Positions 1 to 11,394 of a stretch of 64,000 nt of DNA are shown here, piece by piece. The stretch covers positions 27,094,001 to 27,158,000 of the forward strand of contig CM114273.1 in the NCBI GenBank assembly GCA_050084515.1, written 5' to 3'. Made by a program: the position numbers and the translations under genes. Every line of letters begins with the position of its first letter. Position 1 is the first letter of the stretch. This stretch comes from Blasia pusilla (Eukaryota; Marchantiophyta; Marchantiopsida; Blasiales). The notes under the pieces are model-generated. The model made no database searches. It had not been told where the DNA came from and saw nothing but the letters and a program-made list of their open reading frames with translations.

Positions 1-1496
1 ATATTACTCTTTTAAGATTTGAGAAGATGGAAATTATATTTATATTTTAAAATAAAAATATTTCTAAATTATAATAAAAATCATTTTCGTACGCAAGCAC
101 GAGCATGCTAATTAGTCTTACTAATTCTCACCATGAAATGAATCACCGATAACAAATGTACTATTAATATAAGTGGAAGAGAGCTTATGCAAATGCTAAC
201 CATAAAATTTGAACATATGAGCGGATGCGATGAGCTAACCCTACAAACTACCCTATTGTTAACACTACAAAACCAACAATTATGCCTATCCAACTCTATG
301 AAACCCAAAAAGCTACCTCTTGAGTTGTCACCATATGTGTCACATGGGTGATATGTTGTATCTTTGTGGCTAACACAAGGCAAGAAATAATCCTACCATG
401 AAGTAATATATGGACCATGCGTTATATGGTGGTCAATGAGTAAGATTCCTCTCCTCAAGCAACACTTTTCAAACTTGGGTGGGATGACCTAAAGGATGCA
501 ATTCGGCTCTGATTGGTGAAGTGGCTCATATACACTAATCAGTATGAAGAATATAAAACCACAATATGACAATGTTAAATAATGTGACATGATGAAACAA
601 TTGAAATGGCACCTAGCACATGAGTGGAATAGATGCATCTAGGCTAGTCTATGCCCTGACATGGTGTGAGTGACTATCACCAACTCTCCATGGCGACAGT
701 TAGGCCCAACCCAACTTGACATGAAATTGATAATCAATGACCGTAGCTGATTCTCCCTAAAATATCACAGCCAATCACAAATTGTGGATGGATGTTCATT
801 TTACTGTAATGTGTGACTCCAAGAAAGAGTAGCCATACAAGGGCCATGAAAATTCCATAGAGGGTGATTGAAGTGTGACTTGAGGACTCTCCCAAATCAA
901 CAGGTTGGAACCTTCACACATAAGAGTCTTTGAGTCTCATTGAGGCATTTGAGGAATTCATCATCACGAGTTCAAGGCATTCACACAAGCAGGAAAAGAA
1001 ATTTTTTGAACCGTTTGCAAATAAATAGGGTAGACATCAACGCACTCCATGCACAATTCAGAGTTGACAAAGTAATCAAATGAGTGGTTAACTGGGCATT
1101 TGATGTCCCCAAGAGCCCAAAAGGGCCAGAGGACCAAAAGATATACACGGGTAACTTGGTAACTCGTGGGCCTTTTTCGTGTAATCTGTTGAGATCTTGT
1201 AATGTAGGGTGTCTAAACTTTGGCCAACATTTTGTTGGTTCTCATGAGGGGAAATGACGAACAGTTTTCTACTCTACTCTGCTGTAGATCAAGCAACTCA
1301 TGGTACTAGACTAAACTAATTTGAATCAGCTAGAATGGAAACTACGTGGTACTAAGTGGTGATTGTTCTTCCTCTTCTTGTCTTCCTAGTTGACAAAAAA
1401 TCTGCACTCAAGGCATACCATCCAGTAGCTGCAGATGGGCACATCCATTTTGGGGATTTTGACTTCCATGAAAGTTATGTCTTTTCAAGAGTAGAT
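1..1496. other. Gene-poor flank, no gene seen
   Basis: AT-rich sequence with short, unconvincing reading frames. The stretch nearest 1496 lies downstream of the minus-strand CFM2-like gene and should include its 3' untranslated region. I could not place a polyadenylation site. No RNA gene or mobile-element protein was recognised. Confidence 0.5.
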
Positions 1497-4400
1497 CTAA
1501 TCGGTCAATTCCTCCTCCTCCCATTTCTCTTCTACTTCCTCCCATTCATCATCATCCTCACCCTCCTCCCACTCATCCTCGCCTTCATTTGTTTCTTCCT
1601 CATCCTCCTCCTCATCTTCCTCCTCATCTTCCTCCTCATCATAAGTCTCATCCAACTCTTCTTCTGCTCTCATAGCACTAAGAAGTTCAGGAGAAAGTTC
1701 TTCTTCGTAATCAAAACCTGAATCTTGTGCCGGTCTTTCTTCCCCTTCAGGCCAGCCTCGATATAAGATTATTTTCGAAGCTTCCTGAGAGACCAGAGTT
1801 CCCCCAGTAGCATCCTTCAGTGACAAAGACATATGAGAAGGTGCAGCTGTCAGTTCATCTGATGTTTATAGGTAAGGCCTCCCACACTACCGCTTGAAAG
1901 CAGGAAACAGTGATGAACATCTGCTATATCTGAAGTAAGAAGATAGATTGAAAAGGCAAGACAGGCTAGTCTGAACGCAGAGACGGCTAAAGTAGCAGCC
2001 ATATCTAAGGGGCACATGTGGGAAATTTGGTCCTTTGTGAGGGAGAAATGAGGAGTACCTCTAGGCTGAATATTATCTCCTCCACAGGCGTCCCTTTAGC
2101 CCGGCCTTTGACACCCACTTTTACAAGAGCATGCTTTTGAAAATGGATGCGGATAGCCCTGGCCAGTCCAGACACAACATTGCTGGCACCTGCATCATGA
2201 TACTCAACTGATTATCATTGCAAACCTTGCTACTACACGGATGTGGCTGCTCTCATATTTCTAGTTAATGTGCAGACTGTTGACTCCATGGAAACATTCC
2301 ACATCAGATCTAAACAGATAACTTGGTAGTCCAGAACTACGTAGATAATCTGACTCCCTCCAAAAGAATGTCGGCTTTGAAGTCTACCAAAAGCACACAA
2401 CTGTAGCTCTTTACTATATAGTTTGGTAATTGGAGTGACTCCCAAAAACGTGATGATGAGATCTTCACTTAAACATCTTTCTCTCCCTCAGTAAAAATAG
2501 AAAGCCATTCAGGATAGCTATGTAGCTTCCTTGGCATGGCTGCCTGGAAGTAGTAGGTTGAAGAATCAAAACTGTGGATGATTTGGGGGATGAGTATAAA
2601 ATATTATCTCTGACCCCGATTTTCAAAACCAACTCTGGAAACCTAACATCTGATTGTAGGAAGAACTTACCAACATTAAAATGAGCAGCTCCTTTGCGTA
2701 CTTTTAAAGCCTGTTGACGTAACAGAAGCTTCTCTTTTCTGGAGAGAGGATCAGCCCTGAATATTGGGTCCAACTTTCCACGCTTGCTCAGATAACCAAC
2801 ACTACCATCCCCTACCAACTCACTGTCTCCCGCAGGTAATTCCACACCAGCAAAGCTAATGTCATCCATTTCCTCATCTAGCATGTCTTCAGAGCCAGAA
2901 TCTGCTTCGTTGCCATTGCCATCAGTTCCCTCACCATCCTCCTTTTCCAATTTGCTCTGCAAATAGACAAGAGAAATAAGAAACTTGCAACACGCACATG
3001 CAAATGTGGGTCCCAACTTCCTGGCCAGACCCTCACTTTCCTTTGTGTGGCGATTATGGACTTTTTAATTTTCTGGCTGAGACCTGGAGTCTCTTTACAC
3101 CCCAAGGACTCTTCCAGAACTTACTATTTGGACGCTCAAGTGACATCGCAAGTCCAACAAAACCCATCCAGCGGCTGCCAGATGAAAAAATTAGCTCAAG
3201 GCACCATCAACAGTTATAACACACATCATCTAAGCCGTACAACACTGCAGAAGGAACTCTGACTCAATACTTTACTTTTTGAGGGTGTAAAATCATGTCT
3301 TCTGCGAGGAAAGAAAGATACCAGATCAGCTTGCATATATTCGATCTCCTTCTCCAAGGCCAGCATGTGCTTCTCCAAGGCCTGTCACCATTTCATATAA
3401 GCCAATAAATAAGGAAGTAGGACATGCATGGATACCAGTAGAAACTCGACCAATTGCTGTGCACTAGAAAAGCCCTCAGGGCCACATCAAATTGAAAACC
3501 AACATTTGGTGATGAACTTACGTGGCAGATCACCTAGCACATTTGAAAATATGAAAAAAAAAGGTACCTCCTGCCGCTGCATTTCTATTGATCTCTTCAA
3601 AGCCTGACGCTTAGTGAGTAGGGATCGAGGGCGCAGCTCTGGAGGACGCTGATAATTCTTTCCACGATAGACAATTATAGCTTGGCCTTTCGATGTTGCA
3701 ATAGTTCCCACCAGAATACCCCCACTCTCATACTCAAGCATCTTAGCAGTTTGCTCTAAATCAACTTTGTTCCTCGCCTTGTATATTATCTTAACTAATT
3801 CCCTATGCTTCCAGTGGAGATGCATGTTCTCAATTGTTCCATCAAAAACTCCTCTTCGACCTGGGCACACCCACCAGAAACACCCACCCTGAGTAACTTG
3901 AATAGCACCAGTTCTGTACTATAGTAGACAGAAGGTTGGCTCACTCTTTCATGTAAAAACTGCAAGATTTGCCACAATTTTTGAAAGCCCGCATAGAACT
4001 CCATGGAGGTTTCTCTAAAGCAAGACAATTTCTCCAACATTCAGGAAATCTCATAGGTGACAATGTTTTGTAACATACCCAACAAAAGGAATGCCTTCAT
4101 CTTCAGACCCAGTTTGCAGTACATATGCATTTCTTCCTCTGTAATAAGCTCACGATCCAAGGGAGGACCTGCAAGGCTGAGCCTCTTCTCCACCTTAGCC
4201 AACTCCACTTCTGCCTTCTGTTTCTTGGCTACAGTCTGCATGTGTGCCAAAACGAAGTTTCTTAGTGATCATGTTCACAAAATTCTCCTCTGCTGATAAT
4301 TAGCAACAAAAAAGCTCACAATATTTGAAGTGGTGTGAGAAAATCAAAACAAATGACACTCAAGTCGCGCACTTTAGCTGCAAGAGCCTCCAAACCAACC

Positions 4401-7400
4401 TTTGTTGAAGCCCTAGTAACAGGTCTAATTCTAGATGGTGCTCTGTTGAGATTTTTTCCGCCTTCCACAAAACCAGCCAACTTACTCATTGAACCTTCTA
4501 TGCCAAACCGAGCTAACTACAACCTAAGGAACCCAGAAGGCCTGGTGAATGATGAGAATATTAAAACAACGAGCTTACAATGGCCAGCTTTCTCTCAATT
4601 CTCCTGGTCATGTCTTTCTTAGCTGCTTTGCGTGCCTCCTCCCTGTTTCTGATCGCTTCATCACTGTTTTTCCACTTCTCCCAGTTGGCTTTGGCCTCCA
4701 GAGTTTCAGCAAGTGTTCCAGACACACTTTCTTCTACAGGAACCTCTAAAAGTGGTGTACTTTTAGGGACCATTCGTACTTTCTCTTCCTCCTCTTGTAG
4801 AGCTGCAGTCATAGCTTGTCGTTCTTCCAGCGCCGCAGCTACTGCTGGTGGCAGAAAATCCTTACCCCGGTATAACACAATGAAATACTTATCACGGGCT
4901 AGAAGAACACCGCCAGTGAGACGCTGCAATTTTCAAAAGAAAAATAGTAACCATCAAGCAAAATCCTTAATAAAACATGTCACATGTTAAGACACCTTAA
5001 TGACAAACATCCTGACTGGACCAAATAGAGGGAAAGTTTCTACTCTTTGTTGAAGCCATTCATTGTGATCCCGTACATCAATTGAAGCCAGTGGAGGCGA
5101 GGATAATTGAAACATTCTTGCAAATTATGATGAAGTATCAGCACAATGTCCAGGTCTTCCAAACTTAAACACAAACCCTCAACCCTGATATTTCTAATTC
5201 CTACCTTCAGTTCCTCTCCCATCCTCTCATGATTTGTATTTTGAACACCCCGCTTGACCGCAATTTTTGCAATTTCACTCTTCTCCCAGAGCTTGAGGAT
5301 GGAGGCTGCCAATCCATCAAGACCCCTGTTCCGTCCTGCACAAACAGTACACATAAGAGCCCTTCAATATCAAAAGTGGTGTAAGAGGAAAACATGAGTA
5401 CATCAGAACAAGAGTGGTGTCACTAAAACCAAGAAGATCAGCAGGATTCAGACTAAGAAAATCGGTATTAGTCTGGATTCGTTTTTTTCTTTCGATCAAT
5501 GGTAAAAAAATGAATCCAGCTATGAGATTGTAGACCTATGGCTCCATGCATGCCCTCTGGTTGCTACAAAGTAGGTTCCTAAGGCAACTCTCTTAAAACT
5601 CCAACCAGTTTAAGAGTTAAAGTCTCTGCATGATGGACATGTTCATGATGAGGGATGGAAAAAGGTGGGTGGCCATTACCAAGAACAAAATGAGGAGGTA
5701 TTGGCCGCGCAAGCCTGCGCAAATTGGTCATTTCCAAATTCGTCAGAGTGGCCTTGACTCCATAGGGCAGGAGCCTGTAAGGCTTCTTGAACTTCACATC
5801 TGTACCAATCAGTAAATCTGCATCCACAGGCACGGGCTTTGCCCCGGTCCAATCATCATATCGAGGACCTAGAGTTGACAGTATTTCCTCCATCTCTCGT
5901 TCCATCTCGGGATCGTACACACTGTTGACCCTTGGAACTACCACAGCAGCTTCTGGTTGTTTGTCTTCCCAGTTCTCCCCTGTGTCACTTTCGGTTCCAT
6001 TGGCTTTCTCTTCCTCACGGTCCTCATCAGCTTCATTTTCATCATCATCATCAGCTTCATCTTCATCTTCATCTTCATCTTCTTTTGAAATTACACTTCC
6101 TTGAGTTGATTCATCAGTACCAAGTAACCCTCGCAGTGATGGAGGCACGTAATCCTTACCTCTGTATATTAGGCATGCACCACCAGCTCTCCAAATGACC
6201 AACCCTCCAGTTTTCTCCTGTGGAAAGAGAAAAGCAGTTTATGAACAAAAGAGAAGGCAGTGAAAGTCTTGAGTAAATTCATAGCAATATGCGGACATGA
6301 GAATCACACATTCATGTGCAAATCTCTGAACTCCACCTTGGAAACCCAAGATCATGCACTTTCTTGGAACGATAAAATTGAAGTGTATATGCATCAGAGG
6401 CTCAGAACCCATAGAACTCGGAAGTGGTAAATTTCCAGACATCGGGTGGATGGAAACCCATGGGCGCGCCAGAGACAGGGGGAGGGGAAGCCCGTCAACC
6501 TCAAGCGCTTCGTGCGTCCTTTTCATATTTTGTGCCGGGGGTCCTTCGCACTTGACCCTGACGATTTCGGAGTTCCGCCATTCATTGTGAATCGATTCTG
6601 CAATGCCGTTGGTCACTCCCGCCTTCCCAATTTTGATGCGGTGCCTCGCAAGAATTCCGAGGCTCCGCAACCTTCTCAATTCATCTTCAGGGATTGTCAA
6701 TTCTGCCAGAGATGGTGGTTTCACTCGCTTCTGCTTCTGCTCGGGCAGCTCATGGAGGAAAGACTCATCATCTTCTCGTTCCCAGGGAAACCTCGTGTCT
6801 GGCCGGGGTTTCCTCTCAACAGCAGCAGGTGTAGGCACCGGATGATCAGGGGTGCTCCAGCTCCGTTGCACCATAGGGAACAATGGCTCGTTGGACTTCG
6901 GGAGAAATATAGACTCACGTCCGTCTCGGAGGCCGACACCGTTGTTTCCTTGGCCATATATTTTGCGAGAACCTGGTATGTTGCTGAGCTTTTCCACTAT
7001 ACGCGACATAGCAGATTTCTGACCTCTGCCATCAAAGTGGCTGGTCTGGGCATCGCCGACGTCGCCAGAAGGTTGGTCATCTAGTCCGTCGTCGTCCTCC
7101 TCATCATCAGAGTCTTCGATTTCTGGGATCTTCTGAAGTCGCTCAATCAGGGGGTTTTTCTTGGTAAAATCTCGCTCACCGAAGCTCCTGGACCTGGCTT
7201 CGGGGTCGCTCCCCTGTTCCCATGGAGCTCGATGGACAGTACGATTGGATACGAATTGCGCTGCTGACTGACGAGGAGTAAAAACCTGTGACGTCAATGT
7301 TGGTCCTTTCGGGCTTTCTCTGTCTTTACCAGGAGCATTGTTCCTGGATTTCTCCTGGCTGGTCTTCCATTGCTCCTTTCCTTGCGAACCAGTTCTTCCA

Positions 7401-8260
7401 GAGAAATCTCTCCCGAATCGTCCAGTTGACTGGCGACCTCGAGAAGATAATGCTGCCCCACTCGAACTGTCCCCGGCTCGGCCACGACTCCTATCTTCCT
7501 TTCCTTGCTGGACATCTCTTTCTGGAGATTCTCTGCCGTATCCAGCCTGCCACGAATCTCCTCCTCTTCCTTGTGATCCTTCCCTTCCTCGAGCATCCCT
7601 TCCATAGCCATCCTGCCCGATATCTGCTCTCCCTTGCGAGCCATTGCTTCCTGTAAAATCTCGCCCTCCACCGTATCTATCTTGCCGACTCCCCGCCCTC
7701 CCTTGAGAGCTGCTCCCTGCATAATCTCTACCTCTACCATAGCTACTACTATCCTGTCGAATTCCGCCCCTCCCTTGCACGCCATTTCTTCCTGCAAAAT
7801 CCCTACCGTAATTGTCCACTCTAGTATCGCTTCTTCCGGAATAATTACCCCTGCTATCACCATACTGTTGAGGCCCTCCTCTCACGCCACCCGTACCTCT
7901 ACCTCTGCCTCTTCCTGTGCCTCCAGCGCCCCTCCCTTGCGAATTCCACTCCCTGTCTCTCCCAGACGAAGCCCCCGACGCTGCATCTCTCTCCCCGCGA
8001 CCGGAATCTCCTCTCCCCCGCGCGTCCGTGTCCTCATCCTCCCTCTCCTGCACACCAAACAAGCTCGCGGCCGCCACCACCTTCTCTCGCTCGCGCCTGC
8101 GCCTCACGGCCGTTCTCCAGTGGAGAAAACTGAAATGCGCGTCGTATCCCACCCCCACGCGAACCGCCGACTGCAATCCCCTGCCGCTCTCCACTCGAGC
8201 TGCTGCTCCGAATCCCGCGCCCGCTTGCACTCGCGGACCAGGGAACTGCACGAGCGCCAT
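1497..8260 (-). CDS. CFM2: CFM2-like chloroplast splicing factor with four CRM domains
   Basis: Rebuilt from 11 exons with GT-AG introns: 6500-8260, 5680-6217, 5205-5335, 4579-4923, 4373-4516, 4079-4235, 3568-3860, 3322-3381, 2671-2956, 2059-2189, 1497-1814 (4164 nt, 1387 residues). Four CRM (YhbY-like) RNA-binding domains lie near residues 515-615, 740-835, 1002-1100 and 1215-1305. The GxxG-type loops are [24 protein letters not shown] and GASNVVSG. Four CRM domains, the [24 protein letters not shown] and [15 protein letters not shown] blocks, and an acidic tail all fit land-plant CFM2, which aids splicing of several plastid introns including group II. The first in-frame ATG is at 8260 in good context (GCTATGGCG); the N-terminus suits a plastid transit peptide. 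Unusual are a long Gly/Arg/Ser/Tyr-rich RG tract (about residues 105-335) and a nearly all Asp/Glu C-terminus. The end of exon 5 is the least certain splice site (AAG at about 4408 is an alternative). Confidence 0.93.
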
Positions 8261-8720
8261 AGCTCTCTCTCTACGAGAAAACTGACGAGAGAGGGAGAGA
8301 CGCGCTCTGGATAGAATCCACCGCGAGGTCCGGATTACAGCTCCGGAGCTGCTCCCCCTCACTCCACTGCTAACTTGAATGGCCGATGGGGTGCGAGAGC
8401 GACGACACCCATAGCAACACCGCGAGAGAGACAGACAGACAGACAGAGAGAGAGAGAGCGGTGCGGAGCAGCAGCTCGCCGGAGTCGGAGTCGGAGTCGG
8501 AGAAGGACAAGGGGCCGGAGCGGGAGGAAGGAGGTGCTACTGCAGTGCACTCGCTTCTCGAGACTACCGTCGAGGACTGCGCGTGTCTGTGAGTAGAGGG
8601 GCACACGGAGGCTACGGAGGGACTCTGCGGACTGCGACTGTGGTGGTGCCGGATGAATATTCAGTCGCGCCGGATCTACGCGGTGGAATTGAGACGACCT
8701 CAGCTTCCCGGCGGCCGTGG
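8261..8720 (-). promoter_or_regulatory. Leader and probable promoter of the CFM2-like gene
   Basis: GC-rich, CpG-rich block just upstream of the ATG at 8260, ending abruptly at AT-rich DNA near 8750. On the sense (minus) strand it carries a CT-rich microsatellite with GTCT repeats at about 8427-8458, typical of plant 5' leaders. No reading frame in it continues into the gene without a stop or without an ATG. The transcription start cannot be fixed from sequence. Confidence 0.5.
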
Positions 8721-11394
8721 ACTCGGCATCTTACCCGACCCGACGGATAATCTTGGTTTTTAATTATACTTATACTATAATTATATCTATATTATATGCA
8801 CAATGAAACATTTTTCAATTTTGTTTTTAGTAGACGTAATGAATTTGAATGGAGCGAAAAATAATCTACTAATTTGATAATGGATGATCATTTGTGCATG
8901 ATAAGAAAAGAAATCAGATAATTAAAAAATAGCAAATTTTGTCCCTAAGGGAAAATGAATTTTGATGGAGAAAAAGCAAATATTTTTTAAATTTTATGGA
9001 AAGATGAAATTATTTGCGGGAATGGGATATTATTTAAATTTTAATTGAAGAGTGAAATCATTTAAAAGAAGGGAATATTATTACTCTTCTAAGATTCAAG
9101 AAAATAAAAATTAAAAATTAAAATGAAAATATGATTATTTATGAAAATTATGTTAATTAAAATGTAAATAATTTCTCTCTTCCATTTAAATTTTTTTCCC
9201 TCATGTGCATATCAAGTTTGAAATAAGGGACAAATTTTTTTATTTCTGTTGCAATATTTTTTCTCATTGTACATAGTATAGATTTATTCAGGGAATTATT
9301 TATTTATTTATGTTACTATTTTTAATATGTGCATTTAGTAGATTAGGGTATTTTTATTTATGAATTGAAAATATTTTATTAATTATCAAAATTTTCTAAC
9401 ACTCGAAAAAAATTCAAATTTAAAATTACGATGATCATTGGTCTTGTGCATGACATCCGTCGTATGCTAGTTGGTATTCTATAGAACTAGTTGGTATTAT
9501 AGAGAGTATTTTCCGAAAAGAAAAGTTTTTTCTTTCCTTTGGATTGAAAACTTCTATAATTAAATAGGATTTCTTAAATATTTACCCTTTTTTTCCCAAA
9601 CTAATCAGATTTTTTGAATACAGTTTTATATGGGTGGATGGACCATCATACATGCATGTATATTGTTAAGAACATTCTTTCTATGGGATGTGATCGACTT
9701 TTGTGTCCTTTTGATTTTCGTTTATCCTCTAGTCCACTTATCTTTTGCTAGCTTAAAGCTTAGAAAAGAAAAATTCATACTTAGATTAAGGTAGATTCGA
9801 GGATCTTTTAAAATCTAACATCCATGAATTTAGTATCTCCATATGAAAAATATGGCAAATTTTCAAAATTTCCTTTAGAAATTTAAAGTAATTAGCCTAA
9901 AATTCTTTGCGTAGAAAGAAGAAAATTCATCTAAAATAATTATTTGGGTTGTGGAAATATTTTCTTGAGAACCGTTTCCATATGTCCATGCTCTTCCAAA
10001 TCAATAAACTATCCTTCATCAGTAGTATTAGTTGGTGCTTGTATCATGCGGAAGTTAATGATGAGTACCCTTTGTACCTCTTTTCTCTAAATTAGATACA
10101 AGGGATTGACTAATTACAAGTGTCACAATAGGAGGCCACCCTAAAGGACAAGCATGGAACCTCAATCTCATTTTGATGAGAGGGTTGCTGCCCATTATAG
10201 TTATTGTATAGATAGAGTAGACATATGGTTATGGAATAACTTTTGAGACTTCTATACTAATTAGTTTTCTTGTGATTAGTGTCCAAAATTGATTCAACTT
10301 GAAGCCAAGAATATTTATGGAAAAAATATTTTTGATGTTAAGACATACTTTTGCACACACACCTCATTGAAATTCACTGTTTGATCTTGTTCCTAGTACA
10401 TGTGTTAGAATGATATGTTTAAATCTGTTACTATTTGTTTTTGGTTCAAGTCCAATAGTACTCATCTTTTAGAAACTTCATAAAATTTTAAAATTTTAAA
10501 TCCCTTTGTAAAATCTGTAATTTTTTGAGGTAAGAAGGGGATAGAGGACCATCACAAGGAAAACTATAATCAAATTCATTTTTTTATCTAGCATTAATTT
10601 AGATGCATGCGCATCTTATGCACCTTTAGCTAAAATTAGTGCACTCTCCAAATATGAGAGAATGAGTTAGGAGGGTCATAAAGAGAGTAAACATAATGAA
10701 ATGGATATTTTATTTCATGGCGCAAATACAATTGACGACATGGCCTTTCCAAAGCTTTGCTGATTCGACATTTCTTCCTTTCTCTCGGCCTCTACAACGA
10801 TCCGTGACCGCCTTTGAAAAAGTTGACATTCGGATAAGACACATTGAAGGATGGACAAATTTGTTACGAACTCAATCAAAGTTTGACTTGTGGCGATTGG
10901 AGGCATGCCACTCATGCAAGGGCTTCACTATTTCATCTTTATGAAACCAATCACCATCCCTTTTTCTTCAAGTCGTGCTTTATCTCCGCCAAGGGGTTAC
11001 TAATTCAAGAGTAGATGACTCCTTTGGGCCCATATTCACGAGCTCACCAATTTCCGCCTTGTAAACCTTGTCATGTGCATTGCCACCTGGTGACCCACAT
11101 CCATGATAAATACAGTAAACTTAGGTCATAGCAAGAAAACCCAAGGAGTATTCTACAAGACCTTGCCAACCAACTATGGAGTTTAGTGTCATTTCACACA
11201 TTATGTTGCCTTCAATCCATCACACCTTATAAGCTCCTGGAATTGGCATGCCTTCCTGCTCCACTCGGGATAGACACTTGTTTTTCCTTCCCGTGGGAGA
11301 GATTGTTCTTCTAGACCTCCTAACATCTTCCATAAATTTAGCATAAAATTCAATCACCTGTAGATAAGTGAGAAACAAAAACTCCCAATCGAAT
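8721..11394. other. AT-rich intergenic spacer
   Basis: Very AT-rich from about 8740 to 10690, with many A/T runs and no coding signal. 10690-10950 is less AT-rich and open on both strands for 66-82 codons but matches no family I recognise; it could be an old transposon scrap. 11000-11394 lies just downstream of the glutamine synthetase stop and should hold its 3' untranslated region. Confidence 0.5.

Noticed and set aside
6239-8314. Plus-strand frames of 80-226 codons opposite the first CFM2 exon
   Set aside because: Antisense shadows of a GC-rich coding exon whose sense frame has clear domains and splice sites.
8260-8362. Extending the CFM2-like protein upstream to 8362
   Set aside because: The codon at 8362 is GTG, not ATG, and no in-frame ATG occurs between there and 8260; the ATG at 8260 has good context.
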